Shown piece by piece: positions 5,435-10,829 of a stretch of DNA of 10,829 bases. The stretch comes from UBA1724 sp963632245 (GTDB lineage Bacteria > Verrucomicrobiota > Lentisphaeria > Oligosphaerales > Oligosphaeraceae), in the NCBI GenBank assembly GCA_963632245.1, contig CAVGTF010000079.1, positions 1 through 10,829 on the forward strand, written 5' to 3'. Numbering within the stretch: the stretch's first letter is position 1; each line of letters starts with the position of its first letter. The notes under the pieces were generated by a model, which saw only the letters and a program-made list of their open reading frames with translations, made no database searches and had not been told where the DNA came from. The translations under genes were made by a program, and so were the position numbers.

Positions 5435-6466
5435 GTGAACAGAGAACTCCCCCAATCCAATTTGCGAACTCCGCTCCGCAGCGAGCGCGGTATGGCGCTG
5501 GTGATGGTCATGGGCGTCTTGGCCACGGTGATGCTGTTGGTCTCGCATTTGATGACGGTCTCCGAGCTGGTCTCCCGGGAGTCCTACGCGGTCGCCTCGA
5601 AGGGCCTCCTGCGTTACCGTGCGGAATCCGCCGCAGAGACCGCATACTGGCTCCATCTCACTGACCGGCGTCTCTTTACCGACCGCACCCTGGGACAGAC
5701 CGCGGACGACGATGATCGCGTTTCCTGGGATTTCCCACCCTGGATGCTGGATGGGCGGCCCCACCTGATGGACGAGGAACGCACCTGCGTTACGCTCACC
5801 TCCGGCGAAAATGGCCTCACCAAGAAAAATCTCACCAACCAGCTGAAGACCGGCCGCAGCGCCGTGGATGACGCTGATTACCTGGTGGCGGTGGACGAAT
5901 TCGCGGCGGCGCTCACGGACTACGAGGACTCCGATGATCTGCGCGGTATCAACGGCTACGAGGAGGAGGACTACGCCGCCGATGGCTTCCCCACGCTCCC
6001 GCGCAACGGCACCATGGAGTTCAAGGCGGAGCTCTATTGGCTCCCCGGCTGGCAGGAGGTCATTACCCGCGAAATCGCGACGCTGCCGCCCTCCGGAATC
6101 TCCTATACCTACAAGGACTCCGGGCGCACCTTGATCTACTCCGCCACCCAGGAGGAGATCGCCGACAAGCTGGATCTGGAGGAGGAAGACGCGGATGTGC
6201 TGGATGTCATGGAGGCGCTGCGGCGCTGGAAAGAGGACGGCATCCCCCTGGATGACTCGCTGGACGCCACGCTCCTGATTACCCTGAAATCCAATTTCTC
6301 CTTCTCGGAAGCGGGCGTGGCGCTTCTGGAATCCCAGACGTATGATGGACAGCGGGAGCTCATGGCGGGATATCGGATTGTCCGGGAGGCGAAGATCTCC
6401 TCGCGGACCTTCTTCGCCGACAAGAAGAAGGAGTGCCTCTGCATTTGGGAGCGGAAATGGCGCTAG
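5435..6466 (+). CDS. gspK: Minor pseudopilin, GspK-like
   Basis: GspK caps the type II secretion pseudopilus and is its largest minor subunit; 343 residues is a normal length. The N-terminus has RSERG then MALVMVMGVLATVMLLVSHL, with Gly before the predicted cut (residue 19) and no glutamate at +5, as is usual for GspK. RYRAESAAETAYWL (60-73) matches the conserved RxxAExxxxxA segment. Residues about 158-206 (LTDYEDSDDLRGINGYEEED, then YAADG, LPRNG and FKAELYWLPGW) match the DWxDxD...GxExxxY...F..xxEL..xxG pattern of the SAM-like domain, where GspK binds calcium. The protein is strongly acidic. The only plausible early start is GTG 5435, 9 bp after an in-frame stop that ends the preceding gene; no ribosome binding site is visible. 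Confidence 0.87.
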   Translation: MNRELPQSNLRTPLRSERGMALVMVMGVLATVMLLVSHLMTVSELVSRESYAVASKGLLRYRAESAAETAYWLHLTDRRLFTDRTLGQTADDDDRVSWDFPPWMLDGRPHLMDEERTCVTLTSGENGLTKKNLTNQLKTGRSAVDDADYLVAVDEFAAALTDYEDSDDLRGINGYEEEDYAADGFPTLPRNGTMEFKAELYWLPGWQEVITREIATLPPSGISYTYKDSGRTLIYSATQEEIADKLDLEEEDADVLDVMEALRRWKEDGIPLDDSLDATLLITLKSNFSFSEAGVALLESQTYDGQRELMAGYRIVREAKISSRTFFADKKKECLCIWERKWR

Positions 6467-7311
6467 AACGCCGCGAATGCCTCTGGCACCAGCTGACCTC
6501 CCTGCATACAGGGATGGGGCGCGTGGTCCTCTGGACCCTGGAGTCCACGAAAGACCTCCGGTTGGCCCTCCAGGAGATCCCCGTTGACGCGCCAGTCATG
6601 CCCTTCGGACATGGCACGAATTGCTTGGGCACCGATCAGGACGGATGGAATCTCCTCCGCTGGAAGAATCCCGAGTCCCTCCCAGAGCCCGAGGGCGCAA
6701 ACAAGAATATTCTCCGGGTCACCGCAGGCACCCCACTCCCACGGCTGGCGCATCACGCCGCTACCCGCGGCCTCGGCGGACTTTCCCCACTCTCCGGAAT
6801 CCCCGGCACTCTGGGCGGCGTAGTCCGCATGAACGCCGGCGCAAATGGCCGACAACTCTCCGATTTCCTATTGGAGTGGCACGGAGTGGATCTGTCGGAC
6901 GGGACACCGCTCGTTTGGCATAGGGGCGAGGGCGGCTTCGGATATCGTACTTCGCCTCTCAAAGAGAACCAGATGGTGACGGAGGCACTCCTAGAATTGC
7001 CTCCCTCCGATCCCGAGGTGGAACTGCGGCTTATTCAGGAGGAGACTACTCGCCGTCGCGAAAAGAATCCCCAGGGACCCTCCGCAGGGAGCATCTTCCG
7101 AAATCCCCCCGGCGACTCCGCCGGACGGCTCCTGGAGGCCGCAGGATGCAAGGGACTCCGACGGGGTCCCCTGGTTGTCAGCGAACAGCACGCGAACTGG
7201 ATCCTCAATCCCACCGCAACCCCCGCGCCCACCCAAGACGCCACCGCCCTCATGGCGGAAATGCAACGCAGGGTGCCCGGCCTGCAGCCAGAAGTGCGGG
7301 CGTTGCCTTAG
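6457..7311 (+). CDS. murB: UDP-N-acetylenolpyruvoylglucosamine reductase MurB
   Basis: MurB is the FAD-containing cytosolic enzyme that reduces UDP-GlcNAc-enolpyruvate to UDP-MurNAc with NADPH in peptidoglycan synthesis. The 284 residues include the FAD-binding MPFGHGTNCL (48-57) and GLSPLSGIPGTLGG (108-121) followed by RMNAGANG (124-131). GYRTS (162-166) supplies the conserved Tyr-Arg. PSAGSIFRNP (208-217) carries the likely proton-donor Ser212, then EAAGCKGLRRG and VSEQHANWILN. The C-terminal GLQPEVRALP has the conserved Glu279. The N-terminal FAD contact is diverged: TGMGRV stands where most homologues have xIGGPA. ATG 6457 follows GGGAG (6447-6451) by five bases and overlaps the end of gspK by 10 bases, which suggests coupling. 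It is the last gene of the run. Confidence 0.94.
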   Translation: MALERRECLWHQLTSLHTGMGRVVLWTLESTKDLRLALQEIPVDAPVMPFGHGTNCLGTDQDGWNLLRWKNPESLPEPEGANKNILRVTAGTPLPRLAHHAATRGLGGLSPLSGIPGTLGGVVRMNAGANGRQLSDFLLEWHGVDLSDGTPLVWHRGEGGFGYRTSPLKENQMVTEALLELPPSDPEVELRLIQEETTRRREKNPQGPSAGSIFRNPPGDSAGRLLEAAGCKGLRRGPLVVSEQHANWILNPTATPAPTQDATALMAEMQRRVPGLQPEVRALP

Positions 7312-7338
7312 GCTTTCTATATAGGGGAGGGGCGGGGG

Positions 7339-7352
7339 GGGGGCAAGCCCCC
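7339..7352 (+). terminator. GC hairpin after murB with a G10 run
   Basis: GGGGGC and GCCCCC pair around AA (in practice a CAAG loop). The 5' arm is part of ten consecutive G residues at 7334-7343. It starts 28 bp after murB and is the likely end of the run. Only a weak T stretch (CCTTT) follows, so termination efficiency is uncertain. Confidence 0.45.
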
Positions 7353-7401
7353 AGTCCTTTGGATATTCTTGGCGTATGCTGCTTGTAAGTATAAATAAGA
7401 T

Positions 7402-7430
7402 TTGACTTAATATGTAAAAAGTGTTATTTT
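7402..7430 (+). promoter_or_regulatory. Sigma-70-like promoter of hipBA
   Basis: TTGACT (7402-7407) and TATTTT (7425-7430) are separated by 17 bp. The surrounding 7381-7455 is markedly AT-rich in an otherwise GC-rich window. The -10 lies 36 bp before the hipB start, allowing a short leader. This is the best promoter match in the window. Confidence 0.65.
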
Positions 7431-7437
7431 ATTAACA
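7422..7437. promoter_or_regulatory. Inverted repeat over the hipBA -10, candidate HipB operator
   Basis: TGTTA and TAACA flank 6 bp and overlap the -10 hexamer. Near-complementary GTAAA (7414-7418) and TTTAC (7438-7442) lie just outside, with a slightly shifted centre. HipB-type antitoxins repress their own operon by binding such repeats; that this one is used is inference. Confidence 0.45.
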
Positions 7438-7453
7438 TTTACGTGATTTTTTG

Positions 7454-7459
7454 AAGGAG
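7454..7459 (+). promoter_or_regulatory. Consensus ribosome binding site of hipB
   Basis: AAGGAG lies six bases before ATG 7466, the most consensus-like site in the window. It sets the hipB start downstream of the in-frame TTG at 7451. Confidence 0.75.
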
Positions 7460-7465
7460 CCTCTT

Positions 7466-7789
7466 ATGCCGAAGCACACTGCCATTTTGTTTCCGAAGAC
7501 CTTGCGGATGTTGCAGCAATTGGGGGCGAACATTCGGTTGGCGCGGTTGCGTCGGGATGTGACGGCGAAGTTGACTGCGGAGCGTGCGGGGATCAGTGTG
7601 GTGACGTTGTCTCAGATAGAGCGTGGGGCTCCTACGGTGGCGATGGGGAACTACGTCCAGGTGTTGGTGACGCTGAATTTAGAGAAGGACATCCTGAAGG
7701 TTGCGGCGGATGATGAATTGGGCCGCAAGCTCCAGGATTTGGGATTGGACCAGCCCCACAAGCGCGCCAGTCGGAAGAGGGAGTCATGA
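7466..7789 (+). CDS. hipB: HipB-like XRE-family antitoxin and repressor
   Basis: This 107-residue protein is the presumed antitoxin and autorepressor of the pair. Residues about 20-75 form a helix-turn-helix domain: LGANIRLARLRR (19-30), then LTAERAGISVVTLSQIERG (36-54), where the recognition helix lies around SVVTLSQIE. The C-terminal part, LNLEKDILKVAADDELGRKLQDLGL (70-94), is the tail typical of XRE proteins encoded next to HipA kinases, followed by a basic end. The operon has its own promoter and a consensus ribosome binding site. The stop codon overlaps the hipA start as ATGA, so the two are translationally coupled. By family knowledge it neutralises HipA by complex formation and binds the promoter. 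Confidence 0.92.
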   Translation: MPKHTAILFPKTLRMLQQLGANIRLARLRRDVTAKLTAERAGISVVTLSQIERGAPTVAMGNYVQVLVTLNLEKDILKVAADDELGRKLQDLGLDQPHKRASRKRES

Positions 7790-9045
7790 GCGATAGCCGG
7801 GATATTTTTGTTTCTTTCGCAGGTGTGGGGGACTCTGTTTGCCCGTTGGGGGTATTGAAGGTCCAGGAGACCCGTGGCAAGGAGTTCTTTTCCTTTGCGT
7901 TTGACGAGGATTTTCTCTTATCGCGCAGGGAATTTCCTCCATTGGATCCGGAGTTGAACTTCTATTCTGGTGCCCAGTATCCCTCCAATGGGCTCTTTGG
8001 GCTCTTTCTGGATTCCTGTCCCGATCGGTGGGGTCGTCGGTTGATGCAGCGCCGCGCGGCGGAGTTGGTGCGACAGGGGCTTCGGGAGAGTGTGCGTCTT
8101 CGGGAAGCTGATTATTTGCTGGGTGTCTGTGATGAGACCCGCATGGGGGCATTGCGCTTTCGGCTTTCTCCGGATGGCCCCTTCCTGAATGACGATGCGG
8201 CTATGGCGGTTCCGCCGCTGGCGCGTTTGCGGGAATTGGAGGAAGCGAGTCGTCATTTAGAGGAGGAGGACGATCCGCTTCGGGATGACCAGTGGCTCTC
8301 CCTGCTTCTGGCCCCGGGATCCTCGTTGGGCGGCGCGCGTCCCAAGGCGAATGTGCGCGATCCTGATGGCTCCCTGTGGATTGCAAAATTTCCCAGCCAT
8401 AATGATCAGAGCAATGTCTCTGCCTGGGAATACGCGACCATGCGGATGGCGCGGGACTGCGGCCTCCAGACGCCTCCTTGCGCCTTGAAGAGTTTTTCCC
8501 GACGCGGGGCGACCTTTCTGGTGAAACGTTTTGATCGCAAGGATGGCGAACGCATTCATTTTGCTTCGGCCATGACGCTTCTAGGGCGCGCAGACGGCGC
8601 GGATGCCGTTAGCGGCGCCAGCTATCTGGAATTGGCGCAATTCATTCTCCAGAATAGTGCGTCCCCCGTTGAGGACCTCCATGAACTCTGGAGACGAATC
8701 GCTTTCTCAATCGCGGTCTCCAATACGGATGACCATCTGCGCAACCATGGCTTTTTATTGACGCAGAAGGGCTGGCGGCTGAGTCCCGTGTACGATGTCA
8801 ATCCCAATGCACAGGGCAGTGGACTCTCTTTGAACATCTCCGAGGATGACAACGCTTTGGATTTTGCTTTGGCCCTGGAGGTGGCGCCGTTTTTCCGCCT
8901 GACTCGTGATCAAGCCACCGAGATCCTCCACCGCATCCGCCAGGTGGGCGCTTCTTTCCGAACGTATGCAGATCAGGCTGGCATCCCCCGTGGTGATCAG
9001 GAAGAGATGTCAGGCGCCTTCCGGGCATGCTTCGCAATTACGTGA
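7786..9045 (+). CDS. hipA: HipA-family serine/threonine kinase toxin
   Basis: HipA toxins are cytosolic kinases; E. coli HipA phosphorylates glutamyl-tRNA synthetase and blocks translation. The target here is unknown. The 419-residue protein looks complete. The N-terminal subdomain (about 5-110) includes SNGLFGLFLDSCPDRWGRRL (67-86). The P-loop-like SSLGGARPK (179-187) places Ser180 where E. coli HipA has its autophosphorylated Ser150. Lys201 in WIAKFPS is the ATP-binding lysine. The catalytic loop SNTDDHLRNHGFL (312-324) supplies Asp315 and Asn320, and YDVNP supplies the metal-binding Asp337. All expected catalytic residues are present, so the kinase is probably active. GGAAG at 7773-7777 and the ATGA overlap with hipB support the start. 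Confidence 0.94.
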   Translation: MSDSRDIFVSFAGVGDSVCPLGVLKVQETRGKEFFSFAFDEDFLLSRREFPPLDPELNFYSGAQYPSNGLFGLFLDSCPDRWGRRLMQRRAAELVRQGLRESVRLREADYLLGVCDETRMGALRFRLSPDGPFLNDDAAMAVPPLARLRELEEASRHLEEEDDPLRDDQWLSLLLAPGSSLGGARPKANVRDPDGSLWIAKFPSHNDQSNVSAWEYATMRMARDCGLQTPPCALKSFSRRGATFLVKRFDRKDGERIHFASAMTLLGRADGADAVSGASYLELAQFILQNSASPVEDLHELWRRIAFSIAVSNTDDHLRNHGFLLTQKGWRLSPVYDVNPNAQGSGLSLNISEDDNALDFALALEVAPFFRLTRDQATEILHRIRQVGASFRTYADQAGIPRGDQEEMSGAFRACFAIT

Positions 9046-9065
9046 TTTTAGACAAGTATAAAAAA

Positions 9066-9082
9066 GCGGATTACATTTCCGC
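9066..9082. terminator. Weak hairpin after hipA
   Basis: GCGGA and TCCGC pair around a seven-base loop, preceded by AAAAAA and followed a few bases later by TCTTTTCT. It lies 20 bp past the hipA stop and may end the hipBA message. The stem is only five base pairs. Confidence 0.35.
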
Positions 9083-9125
9083 CCATGTCTTTTCTCCCGG
9101 TGCGTGTTCTGGGGTAGTTCCGTTC

Positions 9126-9140
9126 CGTATTTTTTATACG
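9126..9140. promoter_or_regulatory. Inverted repeat CGTAT-T5-ATACG before the symporter
   Basis: The five-base arms are perfect around TTTTT. The repeat contains TTATAC (9134-9139), a possible -10 hexamer, but no convincing -35 is visible. It lies 68 bp before the symporter start and could be an operator. The rest of the 163-bp spacer 9046-9208 holds no supported gene, only an 18-codon open frame at 9144-9200. Confidence 0.3.
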
Positions 9141-9208
9141 TGGATGATGGCGGCTATCATTTCCGGGGTGCGCATGAAGAAATCGAAAACAACACACTGA
9201 CTCCTACA

Positions 9209-10642
9209 ATGAGTGGCAAAAATTCTGGCTTCAGTAGCAAAATTGGTTATGTCCTGGCGGCTGCGGGTTCTGCGGTTGGTCTGGGCAATATCTGGCGTTT
9301 CCCCTATTTGACCGCGAAGTACGGTGGCGGCATCTTCCTGCTGACCTACCTGGTGCTGGTTCTGACCTTCGGATACGCGCTGCTGGTTGCCGAGAACAAT
9401 ATTGGCCGCATCACCGGAAAGGGCCCCGTGGGCGCCTACCGCCACTTCTGCTCCCAGGAGAAGACGGGCCTGAACCGCTTCATCGGTGCTGGTGGCTGGA
9501 TCAACGCCATCGTCCCCCTCATCATCGTCCCCTACTACTGCGTCATCGGCGGATGGGTCACCAAGTATCTGGTGGCCATGATCGTCAACCCCGTCGAGAA
9601 CTTCAAGGCGGACAACATGGTGCAGGTGGGTGAGAAGGCGGTGAGCTACTCCGCGAACTACTTCACCAACTTCATCACCTCTACCTGGGAGCCCGTCTTC
9701 TACTTCCTGGTCTTCGCCGCCATCATGGGCGCCGTCATCGCCTTCGGCGTGGAGAAGGGCGTGGAGCGCTTCAACAAGATCTGCATGCCTGCGCTCTTCG
9801 TGCTGTTGCTGTGCATCTGCGCGTATGTCTTCTTCCTGCCCAACTCCGGCGCCGGCTTCCGCTACTACCTGATGCCCGATACCTCCAAGTTCAGTTTCAT
9901 GACGGTGGTGGGCGCAATGGGACAGCTCTTCTTCTCCCTCTCTATCGCCATGGGAATCATGATCACCTACGGTTCCTACATGCGCAAGGAGGACGACCTG
10001 GCCGCCAACGTGAGCCACGTGGAGTTCTTCGACACCATGGCCGCCTTCCTGGCGGGCCTCATGATCATTCCCGCCGTGGTCGCCTTCGGTGGACCCGAGG
10101 CCGCTGAGAGCGCGGGCCCCGGACTGGTCTTCATCACCATGCCGCAGGTCTTCGCAAGCCTCTCTCCCATCGCCGGAAAATTCCTGGCCGCACTCTTCTT
10201 CTTGCTGGTCCTCTTCGCCGCCTCCACCTCCGCAATCTCCCTGCTGGAGACCAATGTCCAGTCCATTGGACAGGAGCTCAAGCTCACCCGCAAGGCCTCC
10301 ATCATCATCGGAATGACCGAGATCGTTGGCGTGGGCATCATCACCATCCTGGGCTACAGCGTCCTGAGCTTTGTGAAGCCCCTCAGCTTCCTGCCCATCT
10401 GCAAGAACATGGACATCCTGGACTCCCTGGACTTCCTGAGCAATAACATCATGATGCCCATCGCCGCCATCTTCACCACCATGCTGGTGCTGGGCGTCAT
10501 CGGACTGCAGAAGTTCAGCGCTTCCGTGGCGGAGGGCCGCACCTGGAAGAGGAAGTTCGTCTTCGAGTTCTGCATGCTGGTGATCATCATCCCCTGCCTG
10601 CTCCTGATCCTCCTCAACTCCATCTTCCCCTTCAGCAACTAG
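9209..10642 (+). CDS. Neurotransmitter:sodium symporter family transporter
   Basis: This 477-residue inner-membrane protein belongs to the LeuT-fold NSS family, which couples Na+ entry to uptake of amino acids or related amines; the substrate cannot be read from sequence. TM1 carries the signature GSAVGLGNIWRFPYLTAKYG (20-39). TM6 has FFSLSIAMGIMITYGSYM (241-258) with its unwound SxxxG region. TM8 has FAASTSAISLLET (336-348), where LeuT-type transporters bind the Na2 ion. Further hydrophobic segments fit 11-12 helices. ATG 9209 is chosen because MSGKNSGFSSKIGYVLAAAG is a typical NSS start; upstream in-frame codons to 9104 are polar and unlike the family. No ribosome binding site is seen. After a T/A-richer first 25 codons the gene uses almost only C/G-ending codons, suggesting high expression. 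Confidence 0.95.
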   Translation: MSGKNSGFSSKIGYVLAAAGSAVGLGNIWRFPYLTAKYGGGIFLLTYLVLVLTFGYALLVAENNIGRITGKGPVGAYRHFCSQEKTGLNRFIGAGGWINAIVPLIIVPYYCVIGGWVTKYLVAMIVNPVENFKADNMVQVGEKAVSYSANYFTNFITSTWEPVFYFLVFAAIMGAVIAFGVEKGVERFNKICMPALFVLLLCICAYVFFLPNSGAGFRYYLMPDTSKFSFMTVVGAMGQLFFSLSIAMGIMITYGSYMRKEDDLAANVSHVEFFDTMAAFLAGLMIIPAVVAFGGPEAAESAGPGLVFITMPQVFASLSPIAGKFLAALFFLLVLFAASTSAISLLETNVQSIGQELKLTRKASIIIGMTEIVGVGIITILGYSVLSFVKPLSFLPICKNMDILDSLDFLSNNIMMPIAAIFTTMLVLGVIGLQKFSASVAEGRTWKRKFVFEFCMLVIIIPCLLLILLNSIFPFSN

Positions 10643-10674
10643 CTCCCCCGGGAAGACCCATCTGATATCCCATC

Positions 10675-10710
10675 GGCCCCGGTCCCGAAACCACCCTCGG
10701 AACCGGGGCC
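10675..10710 (+). terminator. Strong hairpin after the symporter gene
   Basis: GGCCCCGGT (10675-10683) and ACCGGGGCC (10702-10710) form a perfect 9-bp stem, extended after one mismatch by CCGA/TCGG and closed by an AACCACCC loop. It begins 33 bp past the stop. No U-tract follows (GTTCCG), so it may act with Rho or protect the 3' end. Confidence 0.6.
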
Positions 10711-10738
10711 GTTCCGCACTCCGGGAGAATTGTAAACA

Positions 10739-10761
10739 CCGTAATCCGCGTTACATTACGG
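10739..10761. promoter_or_regulatory. Inverted repeat CCGTAAT-N9-ATTACGG
   Basis: Perfect 7-bp arms flank nine bases. Inside, GTAA (10741-10744) can alternatively pair with TTAC (10751-10754). A weak promoter-like pair, TTGTAA (10730-10735) and TACATT (10752-10757) with 16 bp between, overlaps it. It lies 43 bp before a probable gene start, which suits an operator for that gene. Confidence 0.4.
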
Positions 10762-10804
10762 GGTTGCGTTTCTTTCAGTACACCCCCATTTTGGAGACAC
10801 TCCC

Positions 10805-10829
10805 TTGAACACTTTTCTGTCCCAAGCAC
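10805..10829 (+). CDS. Probable start of the next gene, cut by the window edge
   Basis: TTG 10805 begins the frame MNTFLSQA, open to the window end. GGAG at 10793-10796 precedes it by eight bases. Only eight codons are visible, so no function can be given. The preceding terminator-like hairpin and inverted repeat suggest its own promoter. Confidence 0.4.

Noticed and set aside
4742..5764. 340-codon minus-strand open frame across the gspJ/gspK region
   Set aside because: It is antisense to two pseudopilin genes with clear motifs, and its translation shows only complementary-codon composition.
7466..9045. hipBA as a new kind of defence system
   Set aside because: Both proteins match the known HipB/HipA toxin-antitoxin family with all standard motifs; nothing extra is encoded with them.
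9134..10018. 294-codon minus-strand open frame, rich in H, D, G and V
   Set aside because: It is the antisense shadow of the symporter; its composition is explained by the strong codon bias of that gene.

Overview
The window is GC-rich bacterial chromosomal DNA with mostly housekeeping genes, one toxin-antitoxin module and one transporter. No rRNA, tRNA or taxonomic marker is present. Three things suggest, only weakly, a PVC-type bacterium (Verrucomicrobiota, Kiritimatiellota or Lentisphaerota): about half of the genes lack a Shine-Dalgarno sequence, type II secretion pseudopilin genes sit beside housekeeping genes, and short intergenic tandem repeats occur.

Layout. Bases 1-217 are non-coding, with three 26-bp tandem repeats and two perfect hairpins. 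rsmB (16S rRNA m5C967 methyltransferase) runs on the minus strand from 1438 to 218. A 235-bp divergent spacer with possible leader RNA structure follows. From 1674 to 7311 all genes are on the plus strand and closely packed: a secreted coiled-coil/LysM protein, an unrecognised 79-residue protein, the ribosome-assembly GTPase era, a comF-type phosphoribosyltransferase, three minor pseudopilins in the order I-J-K, and murB. The only sizeable gap in this run (116 bp, 4204-4319) carries a -10-like hexamer followed by a 7-bp tandem repeat that abuts the first pseudopilin start.

Bases 7312-7465 hold a G10-containing hairpin and then an AT-rich promoter with an operator-like inverted repeat. They lead into a complete hipBA toxin-antitoxin pair (7466-9045) whose genes overlap by four bases. 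A 163-bp spacer precedes a neurotransmitter:sodium symporter (9209-10642) with a strong preference for C/G-ending codons. A strong hairpin and a second inverted repeat follow, and a probable next gene starts at 10805 and runs off the window.

How the genes relate. LysM protein, RsmB, Era and MurB serve envelope and ribosome biogenesis. The I-J-K proteins would form the tip complex of a type II secretion pseudopilus, or possibly of a competence pseudopilus given the upstream comF. hipBA is a self-contained module. I found no clearly new multi-gene system. The points most worth checking are the non-glycine residues before the predicted cleavage sites of pseudopilins I and J, the 7-bp repeat at the pseudopilin start, the 26-bp tandem repeat, and the small unknown gene before era.
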